Assembly (NCBI GenBank): GCA_023388995.1
Contig: JAEWFD010000009.1
Location: 1-52,864, forward strand
DNA from: Bacillota bacterium
GTDB taxonomy: Bacteria > Bacillota_I > Bacilli_A > Erysipelotrichales > Erysipelotrichaceae
Direction of reading: 5' to 3'
Length of the DNA stretch: 52,864 nt
Shown: positions 8,032 through 17,679 of the stretch, piece by piece
How the letters are laid out: each line of letters begins with the position of its first letter
Numbering within the stretch: the first letter of the stretch is position 1
Notes under the pieces: model-generated
Told to the model about the DNA's origin: nothing
Database searches by the model: none
Seen by the model: only the letters and a program-made list of their open reading frames with translations
Position numbers and translations under genes: made by a program

Positions 8032-8964
8032 CTATCCTAACTGTTTAATCAGTTCAATGATATGTGATTCGTCAGTACCGCAACAGCCTCCGAAGATTTT
8101 TAGCGGGAATGAATCGTGTAATAAAGAAAATTCTTTTGCCAATTCCTTTGCGGCTGAAGTATGCAAAATGGCACTATTATCTAGTTGCTTTAAAGAAAGA
8201 GATGATGCATTAGCTTGTATTCCGCAAAACCTTTTTTTGACTAATTCGGTCTGATTTATCTTCTGCATGAGTGCTTCTTTTAAAATTGATGGATGAACGC
8301 AATTCGTCATATAACACAAAGGATTGCGCTGAGTTGCTGTATCCGTATAGGAAATAACGTCATGAATTGCAGTGCCATCCAGAATAGTACCGTTCTGCTT
8401 TACCATTAGGCTGATTATGTATGGCAGATTTGATTTCTCCATAACATGCGCCATTCCAATTGTTTCTGGAAGAGTAGGCATAATTCCCGCAAATAGAAAG
8501 TCAATAGTGTCCAAGTCAAACATATTCATTTGCCAAGTGTGGAAATGTATAGCCTCATTGGTGCTCATTCCTTCTGTACCGCAGTATGCATTACCGCGGC
8601 ATCCCATCATCCCGCCAATGAAGGTTTCGCAAGTGTACATAGATGCTAATTCACGCAGAAAAACAGCATAATCTCGCATCATATTTCTATCTTTAAATTT
8701 TGAACGCAAAACCCTGTCCATATTTGCTCGCCTTGTATTTGTTAGCAAAAGGATTGGTAAATGGTAATCCTGTGCAACTTGCAGGTAACTGCGATATATT
8801 GCTGTTAAAGCACTTCGACCAATGGAATCATAAATTAGTGATGCATACATGATGTCTGCATCGGGTTTAAGGGAATACTCCTTTTCAAGTCTTTGTCCGA
8901 CGCCACCTTCGGTGAGGATAAGGCTATTATTTTCAAAACATTGTTCTAAGCGTGTTTTTGTCAT
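8032..8964 (-). CDS. Homocysteine S-methyltransferase family protein
   Basis: 310 aa. The zinc-thiolate ligands of the family are present: Cys222 in TNCVHP and Cys294-Cys295 in GGCCGT. The N-terminal LTEGG and the central barrel also match the family, which moves a methyl group from a donor (S-methylmethionine, betaine or methyltetrahydrofolate in different members) to homocysteine. The exact donor cannot be told. The ATG at 8964 has GAGG 8 nt upstream; the longer reading to 8994 has no such site. No methionine genes adjoin it. Confidence 0.85.
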   Translation of the reverse strand: MTKTRLEQCFENNSLILTEGGVGQRLEKEYSLKPDADIMYASLIYDSIGRSALTAIYRSYLQVAQDYHLPILLLTNTRRANMDRVLRSKFKDRNMMRDYAVFLRELASMYTCETFIGGMMGCRGNAYCGTEGMSTNEAIHFHTWQMNMFDLDTIDFLFAGIMPTLPETIGMAHVMEKSNLPYIISLMVKQNGTILDGTAIHDVISYTDTATQRNPLCYMTNCVHPSILKEALMQKINQTELVKKRFCGIQANASSLSLKQLDNSAILHTSAAKELAKEFSLLHDSFPLKIFGGCCGTDESHIIELIKQLG

Positions 8965-9309
8965 AACTGTGGCCTCATTATAATTTATCATCACATTGTA
9001 TCATAGCCAAGGAATTTAGATCAACAAGCAGCTACATAAGTTGTCTTGAAGATGATTGGCAATGGATCAGCAAAAGTCAATGTCAATCAACAGAATTCCA
9101 AAGAATAATAGTTATTCGGCGGAATGAGAAAAACTGGTGCATCATTGGCATTAGATGGTATTATTTCAAGAGCCAAGGTTCTTTCCATATGTTAACCGTT
9201 AAGAGTTTTTTTATATGGAATAGATTCAATTCAGTTTGTGATTTATCCAAGCTCATTGGTGATAATCAAAGAAATATCGAGTGAAACAATCAAAATTAGT
9301 AAAACAACT
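8965..9309. other. Intergenic stretch
   Basis: 345 nt without a recognised gene. It contains the promoter of the methyltransferase gene and possibly degraded coding sequence. No strong hairpin was seen. Confidence 0.3.
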
Positions 9310-9741
9310 TTAAGCGTTGGTACTTAGCCATCGCAGAGTTAGTTCCCATTCAGATGTGTTAGTATCCATGCTTTCATCTACAATCACAAACTGTTCTCTT
9401 AAGTAAAAATTCAATGCAGATTTGTTTTTCTTATATACTTTTAGTTTCAATTCCTTATTCTTGTATTTAACATAATTTAACAGTTCTTTGCCGTATCCCT
9501 TTGATTGGTATTTTTTATCCACAAAGATGCCTTCAATAAACTGATCCTGCAGGCCGATAAAGCCAGCAATGTGGCCATTTATCCGATAGACATAGATGCT
9601 TGCAATAGGGAGTAGTTCTTTTACGAGAGGGTAGAGATTATTCCAATACTCTTTATCAATAAAATGATGTGTATCAATATTTGTTTCGAGCCATATGTTC
9701 AATACATGAGCAAGTTCATGTTGTTTCATTTCAGTTATCAT
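9310..9741 (-). CDS. GNAT N-acetyltransferase
   Basis: 143 aa with a complete GNAT fold. The acetyl-CoA pyrophosphate loop is visible as QSKGYGKELL (about residues 79-88) after strand IEGIFVDKKY, and the C-terminal NKSALNFYLREQF segment is typical of the family. It would transfer an acetyl group to an amine; the substrate is unknown. The ATG follows AGGAAGG closely. Monocistronic. Confidence 0.85.
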   Translation of the reverse strand: MITEMKQHELAHVLNIWLETNIDTHHFIDKEYWNNLYPLVKELLPIASIYVYRINGHIAGFIGLQDQFIEGIFVDKKYQSKGYGKELLNYVKYKNKELKLKVYKKNKSALNFYLREQFVIVDESMDTNTSEWELTLRWLSTNA

Positions 9742-9956
9742 GTGTAGTCCTTCCTATGACTTATTGTGAATCTGGTTTACTTTTGCCAGTTCATCAGCGG
9801 TAAAAAAAAGATAGCATCAAATTCAGTTTTTTTCCATTTGTCTCAAAAATGGTGCTGTATAAAACTTTCAGTAGTGAAGTACAGCTTGTCACAGAGTTGT
9901 ATGAAAATTATAAAAGATTCCGATTAACTTTGCGATGTAATTATGTAGTTCAGAGT

Positions 9957-10751
9957 TTACAAAGACTTAACAAAGATACACGATAGGACAGTTGCTAAAA
10001 ATTCGATTGAATAATCACCAAGGCGATAAGAGTTTGATTCACCATATACATAAACATAATCAAAATTCGCTTTTTGCTCATCTGTATTGTCTTGTGTAAA
10101 TAAAATCAATGTTGTATTTTGTGTTTTTAACTTTTGAATACGTTCATGATATAGTACAAGATGATCATTACTTAATACAACAAAAATGGCAACTGAACGA
10201 TCAAGATTAAGTTTGAGTAGTTCTGCTTGTGAATATCCATCATAAAAGAAAAAACAAGGGCAGTGGTTCACAATCAGATCGCTCTTAAATCTTGTAAAAT
10301 GCGATATGTTTTCTGGTGTACCAAAGAAAATTGTATTCTTTGCTTCTTTTATTTCTTTGATAATTTGAGTCAGTATGTCGATATCAAGAGAGTTTTTTGT
10401 TGAAACGATATTATTTAGTGCATGATTATAGCGCTCATTTATTAACTCCTCTAATCCGCAATTCATGTATTCGTTGTTTCGCACTTGTTGCGAAACAGCT
10501 AAAGCTTTATAGAAGTTAAGATTAAAATCATTGTAATTGTCAAATCCGAGTATTCTTACAAACCGACTGATTGTTGCTTGCGAAACATGTGAATTGTTAG
10601 AGAGTTCCTCTAAGGAAATGTAATTGTCATCAAAGGATGTTCGGTTTATCAACTCAATGATAATATCGAATGAACTGGAATCGGCGGTAGAAAGAGTAAA
10701 GAAATTCATAAGGCTTAGGAATAGATAATAAGGTTTAACTTGCGTTTTCAT
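9957..10751 (-). CDS. RpiR/MurR-family transcriptional regulator of the adjacent PTS locus
   Basis: 264 aa. The N-terminal half holds an RpiR-type helix-turn-helix (NSHVSQATISRFVRILGF, about residues 54-71). The C-terminal half is a divergent SIS sugar-phosphate-binding domain, starting around TIFFGTPEN. These regulators sense phosphorylated sugars and control nearby uptake genes (family knowledge). The ATG at 10751 is chosen for the AGGAGGA site upstream; a longer frame to 10838 would overlap the promoter. It is divergent from the EIIC gene at 10902, so it probably controls that operon and itself. Confidence 0.85.
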   Translation of the reverse strand: MKTQVKPYYLFLSLMNFFTLSTADSSSFDIIIELINRTSFDDNYISLEELSNNSHVSQATISRFVRILGFDNYNDFNLNFYKALAVSQQVRNNEYMNCGLEELINERYNHALNNIVSTKNSLDIDILTQIIKEIKEAKNTIFFGTPENISHFTRFKSDLIVNHCPCFFFYDGYSQAELLKLNLDRSVAIFVVLSNDHLVLYHERIQKLKTQNTTLILFTQDNTDEQKANFDYVYVYGESNSYRLGDYSIEFLATVLSCIFVKSL

Positions 10752-10780
10752 AAGATTTCCTCCTGCCGTATAGTATATCA

Positions 10781-10806
10781 CTTTCACAAGATGAAAGTCT
10801 CTTTCA
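10781..10806. promoter_or_regulatory. Candidate operator for the RpiR-type regulator
   Basis: CTTTCA-CAAGA-TGAAAG is a perfect 6-bp palindrome, followed 3 nt later by another CTTTCA half site. It lies in the divergent intergenic region between the RpiR-type regulator and EIIC genes, where a self-regulating sugar-phosphate sensor would bind. No direct evidence beyond symmetry and position. Confidence 0.45.
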
Positions 10807-10901
10807 CAGCTTAGAATTGTATTATCAAGAGCTGTCATTTATGATTTAAACATGCAAAAGTAACCGGTAACACTAATGCTAAATTTGAAAGGATAAGAGT
10901 T

Positions 10902-12188
10902 ATGAAAAACTATAAGGGGATCTTTACGGAGAAAATAGTACCAGCAATAGCGAAATTAGGAAACAACCAAGTCCTCAAAGCTATCACAGCAGGAATGATG
11001 GCTACAATGCCGTTATCGCTTGGCACAAGTATTATTGCAGTAGTAGCAAACTTTCCGATTGCAGCTTGGACAACATGGCTGGCCAAGACTGGCTTGTCTG
11101 TACATATGTCTGCAGTTATCAGTGGCTCAACGACAATTATAGCGGTATATCTGGCATTTGTCATTGGATATCATTACGCAAAAGAAAAGGGATCTGATGC
11201 AATAACAGCTGGTATTTTATCGCTGGCGTCATTCTTGATTCTGATGCCGCAGTCAGTAGCAGTAGGTGAAATTCAAGTTGCTGGTTTAGCACAAAAATAC
11301 CTTGGAGCAAGTGGGGTATTTGTGGCAATTATATGCGGTATCTTCGTATCAGGCATATATACATTTCTTAAGAAGAGAAATTTATCTATTAAACTGCCGG
11401 ACAGTGTTCCGGAAATGGTTTCACAGTCATTAAGTCCAACATTTATCGCAATGATCATCTTTGTTGTGATTTTCGGTGTTCGCGTATTCTTTGGATTTAC
11501 ATCATACGGAAATGCCTTTGATGCTATCAGCAATATTATCGGCAAACCGGTGATGAGTTTTGGCGCAACTCCTGCTGCTTTGATTACGCTATATGCACTA
11601 ACAAATTTATTCTGGTGCTTTGGGATCCATCCAAGTGCACTTACTAGTTTTTATACTCCTGTATTGCTGACTGTAATTACTAGCAATGTACAAGCATTTG
11701 CAAATGGTGAACCATTGCCGTATTTGGCAATGATTGTAATCTATCAATTTATGATGTTAGGTGGTACAGGATGCACTTTAGGCTTAACTATCGATATGGT
11801 TTTATTTGGCAAGTCTCAAAGATTTAAATCTTTGGGTAAACTTGCTTTAGTACCGAATCTATTTAATATCAATGAACCAATCATTTTTGGAGCACCGATC
11901 GTATATAACCCCATCTTTATGCTGCCAATGGTAGGTGTCGCAGTAGCGAATGGTCTACTTGTATTCCTGCTTACCAATCTCGGATGGTTTGCAACGTACA
12001 ATCCAACAATTAAAGTTCCTTGGACTATGCCTGGACCAGTGATTCATTTCTTGCAGTCTGGATGGTTGCCGGCATTGATTGCTTTGGTGGTAATTGCTAT
12101 GGATGCATTGATTTACTTGCCGTTTTTTAAAGTCGCAGATGGATTAGCCTTGAAGGAAGAGTCATCAAATAACAATAATGAAAGGTAA
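10902..12188 (+). CDS. PTS EIIC, lactose/cellobiose family permease
   Basis: 428 aa, about ten membrane helices, with hallmarks of Lac-family EIIC: LKAITAGMMATMPLSLGTS near the start, NIIGKPVMS, FWCFGIHPSALTSFYTP (about residues 239-255) and NEPIIFGAPIVYNPIFMLP (about 324-342), which carries the sugar-site Glu. It imports a beta-glucoside or oligosaccharide with phosphorylation. GAAAGGA precedes the ATG. The partner EIIB and EIIA are encoded downstream after the hydrolase gene, so the three parts of the transporter are split by the GH1 gene. Confidence 0.92.
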   Translation: MKNYKGIFTEKIVPAIAKLGNNQVLKAITAGMMATMPLSLGTSIIAVVANFPIAAWTTWLAKTGLSVHMSAVISGSTTIIAVYLAFVIGYHYAKEKGSDAITAGILSLASFLILMPQSVAVGEIQVAGLAQKYLGASGVFVAIICGIFVSGIYTFLKKRNLSIKLPDSVPEMVSQSLSPTFIAMIIFVVIFGVRVFFGFTSYGNAFDAISNIIGKPVMSFGATPAALITLYALTNLFWCFGIHPSALTSFYTPVLLTVITSNVQAFANGEPLPYLAMIVIYQFMMLGGTGCTLGLTIDMVLFGKSQRFKSLGKLALVPNLFNINEPIIFGAPIVYNPIFMLPMVGVAVANGLLVFLLTNLGWFATYNPTIKVPWTMPGPVIHFLQSGWLPALIALVVIAMDALIYLPFFKVADGLALKEESSNNNNER

Positions 12189-12311
12189 AACGCGAAGTTA
12201 GATGTTTCTTTAACAGTGATTGGCTCAAGTAAGCTTATATGTTGATATTGCTAATGAGCCAGTAACAAGTAAAATCAATTAATATTATAGTTTAAATAAA
12301 AGAATAACAGT

Positions 12312-12340
12312 GAGTCTGTGTTGCACAGACTCTTGCTTTT
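12312..12340 (+). terminator. Intra-operon hairpin (terminator or attenuator)
   Basis: GAGTCTGTG-TTG-CACAGACTC is a perfect 9-bp stem followed by TTGCTTTT. It lies between EIIC and the GH1 gene, 20 nt before the latter's start. It could lower expression of the downstream genes relative to EIIC or be a processing/stability element; the T-run is interrupted, so termination may be partial. Confidence 0.7.
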
Positions 12341-12360
12341 AATAGAAAGAAGAGAAGAAA

Positions 12361-13761
12361 ATGCGAAATAACTTTATGTGGGGTGGTGCAACTTCAGCTA
12401 ATCAAATTGAAGGTGCTTATCTTGAGGATGGAAAGGGATTAAGTACGGCTGATTTAATTACAGCAGGTTCGGTACAAACCAAACGTGAATTTCATGATGA
12501 GATAATGGAGAATCATTATTATCCGGCACATACAGGTATTAATTTTTATCACCAATATAAAGAAGATATCAAAATGTTTGCGGAAATGGGATTTCAGTGC
12601 TATCGCATGTCAATTGCTTGGACGCGGATATTTCCGAAAGGGGATGAAAGCGCGCCAAACGAAGCAGGATTGGACTTCTATGATGCAATTTTCGACGAGT
12701 GTCTGAAGTACAATATTGAACCTGTTGTAACTATTTCCCATTACGAAACTCCGCAGCATCTAGTGACGGAATATGGGTCATGGAGAAACAGAAAGATGAT
12801 CGATTTTTATATTGCCTACTGTGAGGCCATATTTAAACGATTCAAAAATAAAGTAAAGTATTGGATCACTTTTAATGAAATCAATGTGATTGCGCAAATA
12901 CCTGTTATACCGACAGGAATTAAAATTAATGAAAATGAGGATAAAGAACAAGTAATTTATCAAGCCGCGCACCACATGTTTGTTGCTAGTGCTAAAGCAG
13001 TCAAGTTGGCTCATACGCTGATTCCTGATTGCAAAGTTGGAAATATGATGCTGTATCCCACAGTTTATGCAGAGACATGTGATCCAAATGATGTTTTATA
13101 TGCGAATCAGTATTTAGATAGAAACTTGTTTTTTACAGATGTTCAGGCACGTGGCAAATATCCTGGGTATATGCTGAATTATTTTGCTGGCAAAAATATT
13201 CATATTGAAATGCTTGATGAGGATGAACAAATTTTATTAGATGGCTGCGTTGATTTTATTTCGTTCAGCTACTATATGTCAGTCGTTTTGAGCAGCTCGC
13301 CGAAAGAAATGACTGCGCCAGGAAATATGCTAAATAGTATCAAAAATCCATATTTGCCGACATCTGAATGGGGTTGGCAAATTGATCCTGTAGGGCTACG
13401 AATCGCATTAAATACATTATATGGCCGCTATCAAAAACCGCTGTTTATTGCTGAAAATGGCTTGGGAGCCAGTGATATACTAGAGAATGATACAGTATCT
13501 GATAGTTATCGAATCGATTACCTGCGAAAGCATATCCAACAGATGAAACATGCGATTGAGATTGATGGTGTTGACATAATTGGGTATACAGCATGGGGAT
13601 GTATTGATCTAGTCAGCGTTTCAACTGGAGAAATGGCGAAACGATATGGTTTTATTTACGTGGATAAAGATAATGAAGGTAATGGTACCTTACGAAGATT
13701 CAAGAAGCAATCATTTTATTGGTATAAAAAAGTAATTGAAACAAATGGTGAGGAATTATAA
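12361..13761 (+). CDS. bglA: GH1 6-phospho-beta-glucosidase
   Basis: 466 aa, the full family length. Acid/base Glu173 sits in TFNEIN and the nucleophile Glu365 in FIAENGLG. The loop DLVSVSTGEMAKRYGFIYVD carries Ser419, Lys427 and Tyr429, the positions that bind the 6-phosphate in phospho-glycosidases of this family, so it should act in the cytoplasm on sugars delivered phosphorylated by the adjacent PTS. The product would be glucose-6-phosphate plus an aglycone or glucose. A purine-rich AAGAAGAGAAG precedes the ATG. Its position inside the PTS gene set strongly supports the role. Confidence 0.95.
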   Translation: MRNNFMWGGATSANQIEGAYLEDGKGLSTADLITAGSVQTKREFHDEIMENHYYPAHTGINFYHQYKEDIKMFAEMGFQCYRMSIAWTRIFPKGDESAPNEAGLDFYDAIFDECLKYNIEPVVTISHYETPQHLVTEYGSWRNRKMIDFYIAYCEAIFKRFKNKVKYWITFNEINVIAQIPVIPTGIKINENEDKEQVIYQAAHHMFVASAKAVKLAHTLIPDCKVGNMMLYPTVYAETCDPNDVLYANQYLDRNLFFTDVQARGKYPGYMLNYFAGKNIHIEMLDEDEQILLDGCVDFISFSYYMSVVLSSSPKEMTAPGNMLNSIKNPYLPTSEWGWQIDPVGLRIALNTLYGRYQKPLFIAENGLGASDILENDTVSDSYRIDYLRKHIQQMKHAIEIDGVDIIGYTAWGCIDLVSVSTGEMAKRYGFIYVDKDNEGNGTLRRFKKQSFYWYKKVIETNGEEL

Positions 13762-14012
13762 GTAAGGTATCAAGTAAATTTCAATACCTTGCGTAAATCT
13801 TAATGCAGGTAAGCAACTAGTTTAAACATAAAAAACCACATGATTGTTAGTTGTTAGAGTGCAAAATGGTGATAGTTATACGAAAAAGCAAGATCGGTAT
13901 ATAATGAGAATTAACAATTAAAATGCAGTCCTGCGCAATATCGTATTTCCAGGGAAATGAAGCAAATAATTTATTTGTTAAGTCTGTAGTAAGGACTTGG
14001 AGGATAAGGAAA

Positions 14013-14318
14013 ATGAAAAGAATAGTACTTTTATGTAATCAGGGAATGTCAACAAGTGCATTGGTGAAAAAAATGAGAGAGTCAGCAACAGCTGCAGGTT
14101 GCGAATGCGAAATTAATGCTTATGCAGTTGACACAGCATCAGATACGGCAGCAAAAGCCGATGTAATATTGATTGGGCCGCAAGTGCGTTATAGGTTGAA
14201 GGATATTGTTCATTTATTTCCCGATAAACCGGTTGAGGTAATTGATATGATTGATTATGGAATGTTAAACGGGAAAAGAGTGCTGGATTTAGCCCTCAAA
14301 CTGGCAGCTCATGAATAG
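14013..14318 (+). CDS. PTS EIIB, lactose/cellobiose family
   Basis: 101 aa. The phosphorylated cysteine is Cys8 in IVLLCNQGMSTS, the standard P-loop of Lac-family EIIB. The C-terminal IDYGMLNGKRVLDLAL is also typical. The ATG at 14013 is chosen because GGAGGATAAGG lies just upstream and because the cysteine then falls at the usual position; a 30-residue extension to 13923 is unlike the family. It passes phosphate from EIIA to the incoming sugar. The end overlaps the EIIA start by 8 nt, so translation is coupled. Confidence 0.93.
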   Translation: MKRIVLLCNQGMSTSALVKKMRESATAAGCECEINAYAVDTASDTAAKADVILIGPQVRYRLKDIVHLFPDKPVEVIDMIDYGMLNGKRVLDLALKLAAHE

Positions 14319-14673
14319 CGAAATAGAACTAATTGCAATGCAATTGATTGTAGCAGCAGGTAATGCCAAAAGCAGTTATATGGAAGCAATTCAAGAGTCG
14401 AAAAAAGGGAATGAAGAAGTTGCATTGTATTTAATCACCGAGGGAAAGAAAGCAGCACTTGAGGGACATGAAGTGCATGCGAAATTGATTCAACTAAGTG
14501 GTGCTGAGAATTTACCAATTTCATTGCTTCTGCTGCACGCAGAAGATCAGATGATGAGCTGTGAAACAATACTGATTGTGGCAGAGGAAATCATTGCTTT
14601 GAATAAGCAAAATAGAAATTTGATGGCTTATTTAGAAGAAAAGATACAATGCAAGGTAAAAGAGAGATACTAG
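14311..14673 (+). CDS. PTS EIIA, lactose/cellobiose family
   Basis: 120 aa, all-helical Lac-type EIIA. The phospho-histidine is His76 in LLLLHAEDQ, matching the family's VHAQDH motif. It takes phosphate from HPr and gives it to EIIB. Family members form trimers. The start overlaps the EIIB end by 8 nt. It is the last gene of the operon before a terminator. Confidence 0.92.
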   Translation: MNSEIELIAMQLIVAAGNAKSSYMEAIQESKKGNEEVALYLITEGKKAALEGHEVHAKLIQLSGAENLPISLLLLHAEDQMMSCETILIVAEEIIALNKQNRNLMAYLEEKIQCKVKERY

Positions 14674-15242
14674 TTATCCGGCAAAGTTTATGATAACAAT
14701 CATAGCAAAATTGAACTAAGCTGCGATGGCGTGTTATCGGTAAGTTGACAATTACTTTGATTCTCCAGCATTTGGTGTGGGTGAAAAACCTCGCACCTTT
14801 TTCAGTATATGAAAAGTCAATTGCATGAATCTAATTTGAGTTGCATGTAACTTCAAAGACTAAAAGAAAAACAACTGTTCTCAGCAAACTAGTTTTGTTT
14901 GATAAGAACATTAATTGAAAATGATTATCTTCTAGTACGTGAAAAAAACTGTGAGGTGTAGTTACAGGCAATATAGATCATGACTCACGCTGCTATTTTC
15001 GCTTCATTTCGCTTATATTTTCTAAGCAAGCAGCAATATAGTTTGTTGTTTACGATGAACTACTGTTTTAGAAAATAGAGCAGCAACTGAATTCATTACA
15101 ATCGTTTGCATCACGGATTCATGAATACGATGATTATTGAAAAAGCGCGATCCTATGACAAGATGCGCACTTTACAGGTATCAGTTTTAAATTAATAAAA
15201 CAAGTAAATTTTGTGGCTGGAAAACTAAAAAGTCAAATTTTT
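14674..15242. other. Intergenic region between PTS operon and CPBP gene
   Basis: About 570 nt without a convincing gene. It contains the terminator at 14774-14802. A further inverted pair (AAAGCGCGATCC ... GATGCGCACTTT, near 15140-15172) could be the convergent terminator. The rest is AT-rich. Confidence 0.4.
14774..14802 (+). terminator. Terminator of the first PTS operon
   Basis: GGTGTGGG pairs with CCTCGCACC (8 bp including two G-T pairs), followed by TTTTTC. It lies 100 nt after the EIIA gene. Confidence 0.6.
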
Positions 15243-16004
15243 TCAGGTCACTTTTTGCTTATCAAAACGTTTCGATAAAAATAATGAAATTAGTATCATA
15301 ATGGAGGATATTAGTAAAGTTTCTGTTAGTCTGAATTGCAGGGCAAAGACAGTAAGAATCGCATTTAATGCAGAGTGAAATAAAACGCATAACCAAATGC
15401 TGCCAGTTAACTTTCGGATGGCAGCAAGACTGAACGAATAGCCGATAAAGAAAATAAAGAACAAACTAAAGTTCATGCTTCGCTGGGCTGTACCATTTAT
15501 AAAAAAGAGAGGGAAATGCCATAATACCCAAATGGTACTTGTAGTTATTGTGGCTAAACAGAAAGACATGCTTTTTTCAAGATTTGCCTGTAAAATGTAT
15601 CTCCAACCAGCTTCTTCTAATCCGCCTTCAACGATTCCTGTGAGACTATAGAGCAAGATATAACTCAAAGGCATCATTAATTTAAAGGTATTCGTTAGAT
15701 ATCCAAGCATGATGTAACAAGCTAGCAGGAAAACGACGATGAAATAATGAGAAATTTTTTGCTTGAAACCAAATACATTCGTTAGCCATTCTTTCGCAGT
15801 AATGCCAGATTGTGTTAATACTGCAAATGAAGCAATAGTGGCCGATGCTCCACCAGTAATATACAAAGGAAAGAATACAACTGAATCACTTGTTAAATAG
15901 CCAAATTGCTGAGCAATGAAAATACCTCCCCAAGTGATTCCCATGAGTGCAAATGTTAGAACTAAATACCTAATTGTAATTTTTTTGCTGTGGTCTTGAC
16001 TCAT
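15243..16004 (-). CDS. CPBP-family intramembrane protease (CAAX-like)
   Basis: 253 aa, about eight membrane helices. The CPBP metal site is complete: Glu130-Glu131 and Arg135 in EEAGWR, His163 in LWHFPLF and His210 in FHSALN. Such proteins cleave prenylated or other membrane peptides and in Gram-positives often serve bacteriocin self-immunity (family knowledge); no bacteriocin gene is seen nearby. The ATG at 16004 follows GAAAGGGAA by 5 nt. The longer TTG frame to 16019 overlaps this site. Confidence 0.88.
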   Translation of the reverse strand: MSQDHSKKITIRYLVLTFALMGITWGGIFIAQQFGYLTSDSVVFFPLYITGGASATIASFAVLTQSGITAKEWLTNVFGFKQKISHYFIVVFLLACYIMLGYLTNTFKLMMPLSYILLYSLTGIVEGGLEEAGWRYILQANLEKSMSFCLATITTSTIWVLWHFPLFFINGTAQRSMNFSLFFIFFIGYSFSLAAIRKLTGSIWLCVLFHSALNAILTVFALQFRLTETLLISSIMILISLFLSKRFDKQKVT

Positions 16005-16287
16005 ATGGTTCCCTTTCAATAAATTAACTCAATAAATTATTATATGCTGCAAATAGGCGTTATAACTATATGTCGATGAACCTGTTGTAAGTTCATGCAA
16101 AATTAAGCTAAATGAAGTAGTCTTGTCAGTTTGATCAATTGCTTGAAACTTAGTGAAAATCTAAAATTATTTTATATATTATATGAGAAAAAAATTAAGA
16201 ACAGCAATAGATCACTAGTGTGAATTTATACAAGATATCTAGCACTATAATATATTTTACCGCAAACTTTTATTCAAGTAGGAAAGC

Positions 16288-17109
16288 TTATTTACAAGTA
16301 TTTAGCCATGGAATTATTTTATCTAAAACCTCTAAGTATCTTTGCCCAACTAAAAGTCCTGTATGAGTCATATTCCAGAAGCCTGCATAGTCAGCATTGA
16401 GATGTGTAGCTTCAGCTTTCCCTCTTTTGTCCTTTTCTTCTCTACTCAATGATTTTATAACTAATGTAGGACATTTTATGCATTCACTATTTATAGAAAT
16501 GCCTTCGACTCCTTGCATCCAACATCCTATCACCTGGAATACTTTAGCAGATTCAATGCTATTGTATTTTTTCTGAAACAAAATATCATTTTCGGATTCA
16601 TCAATAGTTGATGTTTCGACGCGGATCGGAGCCGGTTCTATGATTCCAAGATTGCTACACGCTGGTGATTCATAGGGAACCATGAAATTGACTTCCTTAC
16701 TTATTGCCGAGTCTATTAGGACTAGTCCTTTAATTCCATCGTTTTCAGCTATTTTTTGGCATAAAATACCACCCATGCTAAAGCCGAAAACGATAGGACT
16801 GATATTATATGTGCTTATGACTTCTTGGATATCAGCTAAGTAATCATCAAAAGAGGTAGTCGTTAAATCAAGTGATCTGCTTTTATAATGACCACGTAAA
16901 TTCATTACATAACACTCCCAGCCTTGCGCAACTAAATGCGGAATATACTTACTCCACATCCAGCCTCCAGTATACGCTCCATGAACCAGCAATAATGGTA
17001 TGTCTTTTTTCCTTGAATTATCTTTCTGCTTATAAATTTCTATGAATAAATCATTTTCTCCCACATATTGGGTTTCATGTTCGGGTAGCAGTTTGGTGTA
17101 ATCAATCAT
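16288..17109 (-). CDS. Alpha/beta hydrolase
   Basis: 273 aa. The oxyanion motif is LLVHG (residues 40-44), the nucleophile Ser111 lies in GFSMGG, and the catalytic His is likely in NMTHTG near the C-terminus. This is the alpha/beta hydrolase fold of esterases and lipases; there is no signal peptide, so it acts in the cytoplasm. Substrate unknown. The ATG at 17109 follows GGAGG by 5 nt; the ATG at 17121 is itself part of that site. Monocistronic. Confidence 0.85.
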   Translation of the reverse strand: MIDYTKLLPEHETQYVGENDLFIEIYKQKDNSRKKDIPLLLVHGAYTGGWMWSKYIPHLVAQGWECYVMNLRGHYKSRSLDLTTTSFDDYLADIQEVISTYNISPIVFGFSMGGILCQKIAENDGIKGLVLIDSAISKEVNFMVPYESPACSNLGIIEPAPIRVETSTIDESENDILFQKKYNSIESAKVFQVIGCWMQGVEGISINSECIKCPTLVIKSLSREEKDKRGKAEATHLNADYAGFWNMTHTGLLVGQRYLEVLDKIIPWLNTCK

Positions 17110-17282
17110 AATAGCCTCCATTTCTATAATTGATTTAGGGATATAATATCGCTATTGTTAGTTGTGACAGAATGCATCTAACTATGCAGTCTGCAGTAGC
17201 CTGTAATCAAGCAAAAATGCTATTTGGATGACTGGCTTGGAGATAGAACGCTTTTTTAAGCATTAAAATCTGCGACGCTTAG

Positions 17283-17501
17283 CTATTTAACGGTATGATT
17301 GTTTTTTCTTTTACAAACATTTGCTAATAGAAAACAAGAAATGCAAGGTAACAGAAGCAATACTATTTTATCAATAAAGAACGGTACTCCTGTGTTGTAA
17401 GGACTGAAGTTACGAATTTCTAAAGTCATTACAATTGCAAATAACAAAAGAAATAAGACTCCTAAAGCATTAAGTAACTTAAAATAGTTCTCTTTTTTCA
17501 T
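17283..17501 (-). CDS. Small two-helix membrane protein, 72 aa
   Basis: AAGGAG lies upstream of the ATG. There are two hydrophobic spans (about residues 9-26 and 42-61) and a basic tail (KRKNNHTVK). No family recognised. It resembles small hypothetical membrane proteins common in this kind of genome. Confidence 0.7.
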   Translation of the reverse strand: MKKENYFKLLNALGVLFLLLFAIVMTLEIRNFSPYNTGVPFFIDKIVLLLLPCISCFLLANVCKRKNNHTVK

Positions 17502-17679
17502 ATAATGAGCTCCTTGATTATTCTAAATTAATGATACAGAAACAGCAGATTCTAAACTAGCTCAATGCAAAGGCAAAAGCAACTTTTGTATGAATCCCAA
17601 CATTATCTTAGCTATCCCTGTAGACTTCACGCAAAATACTGCTTTCAATCTGTTTTAAACAATATTCTGCAACTCACAA

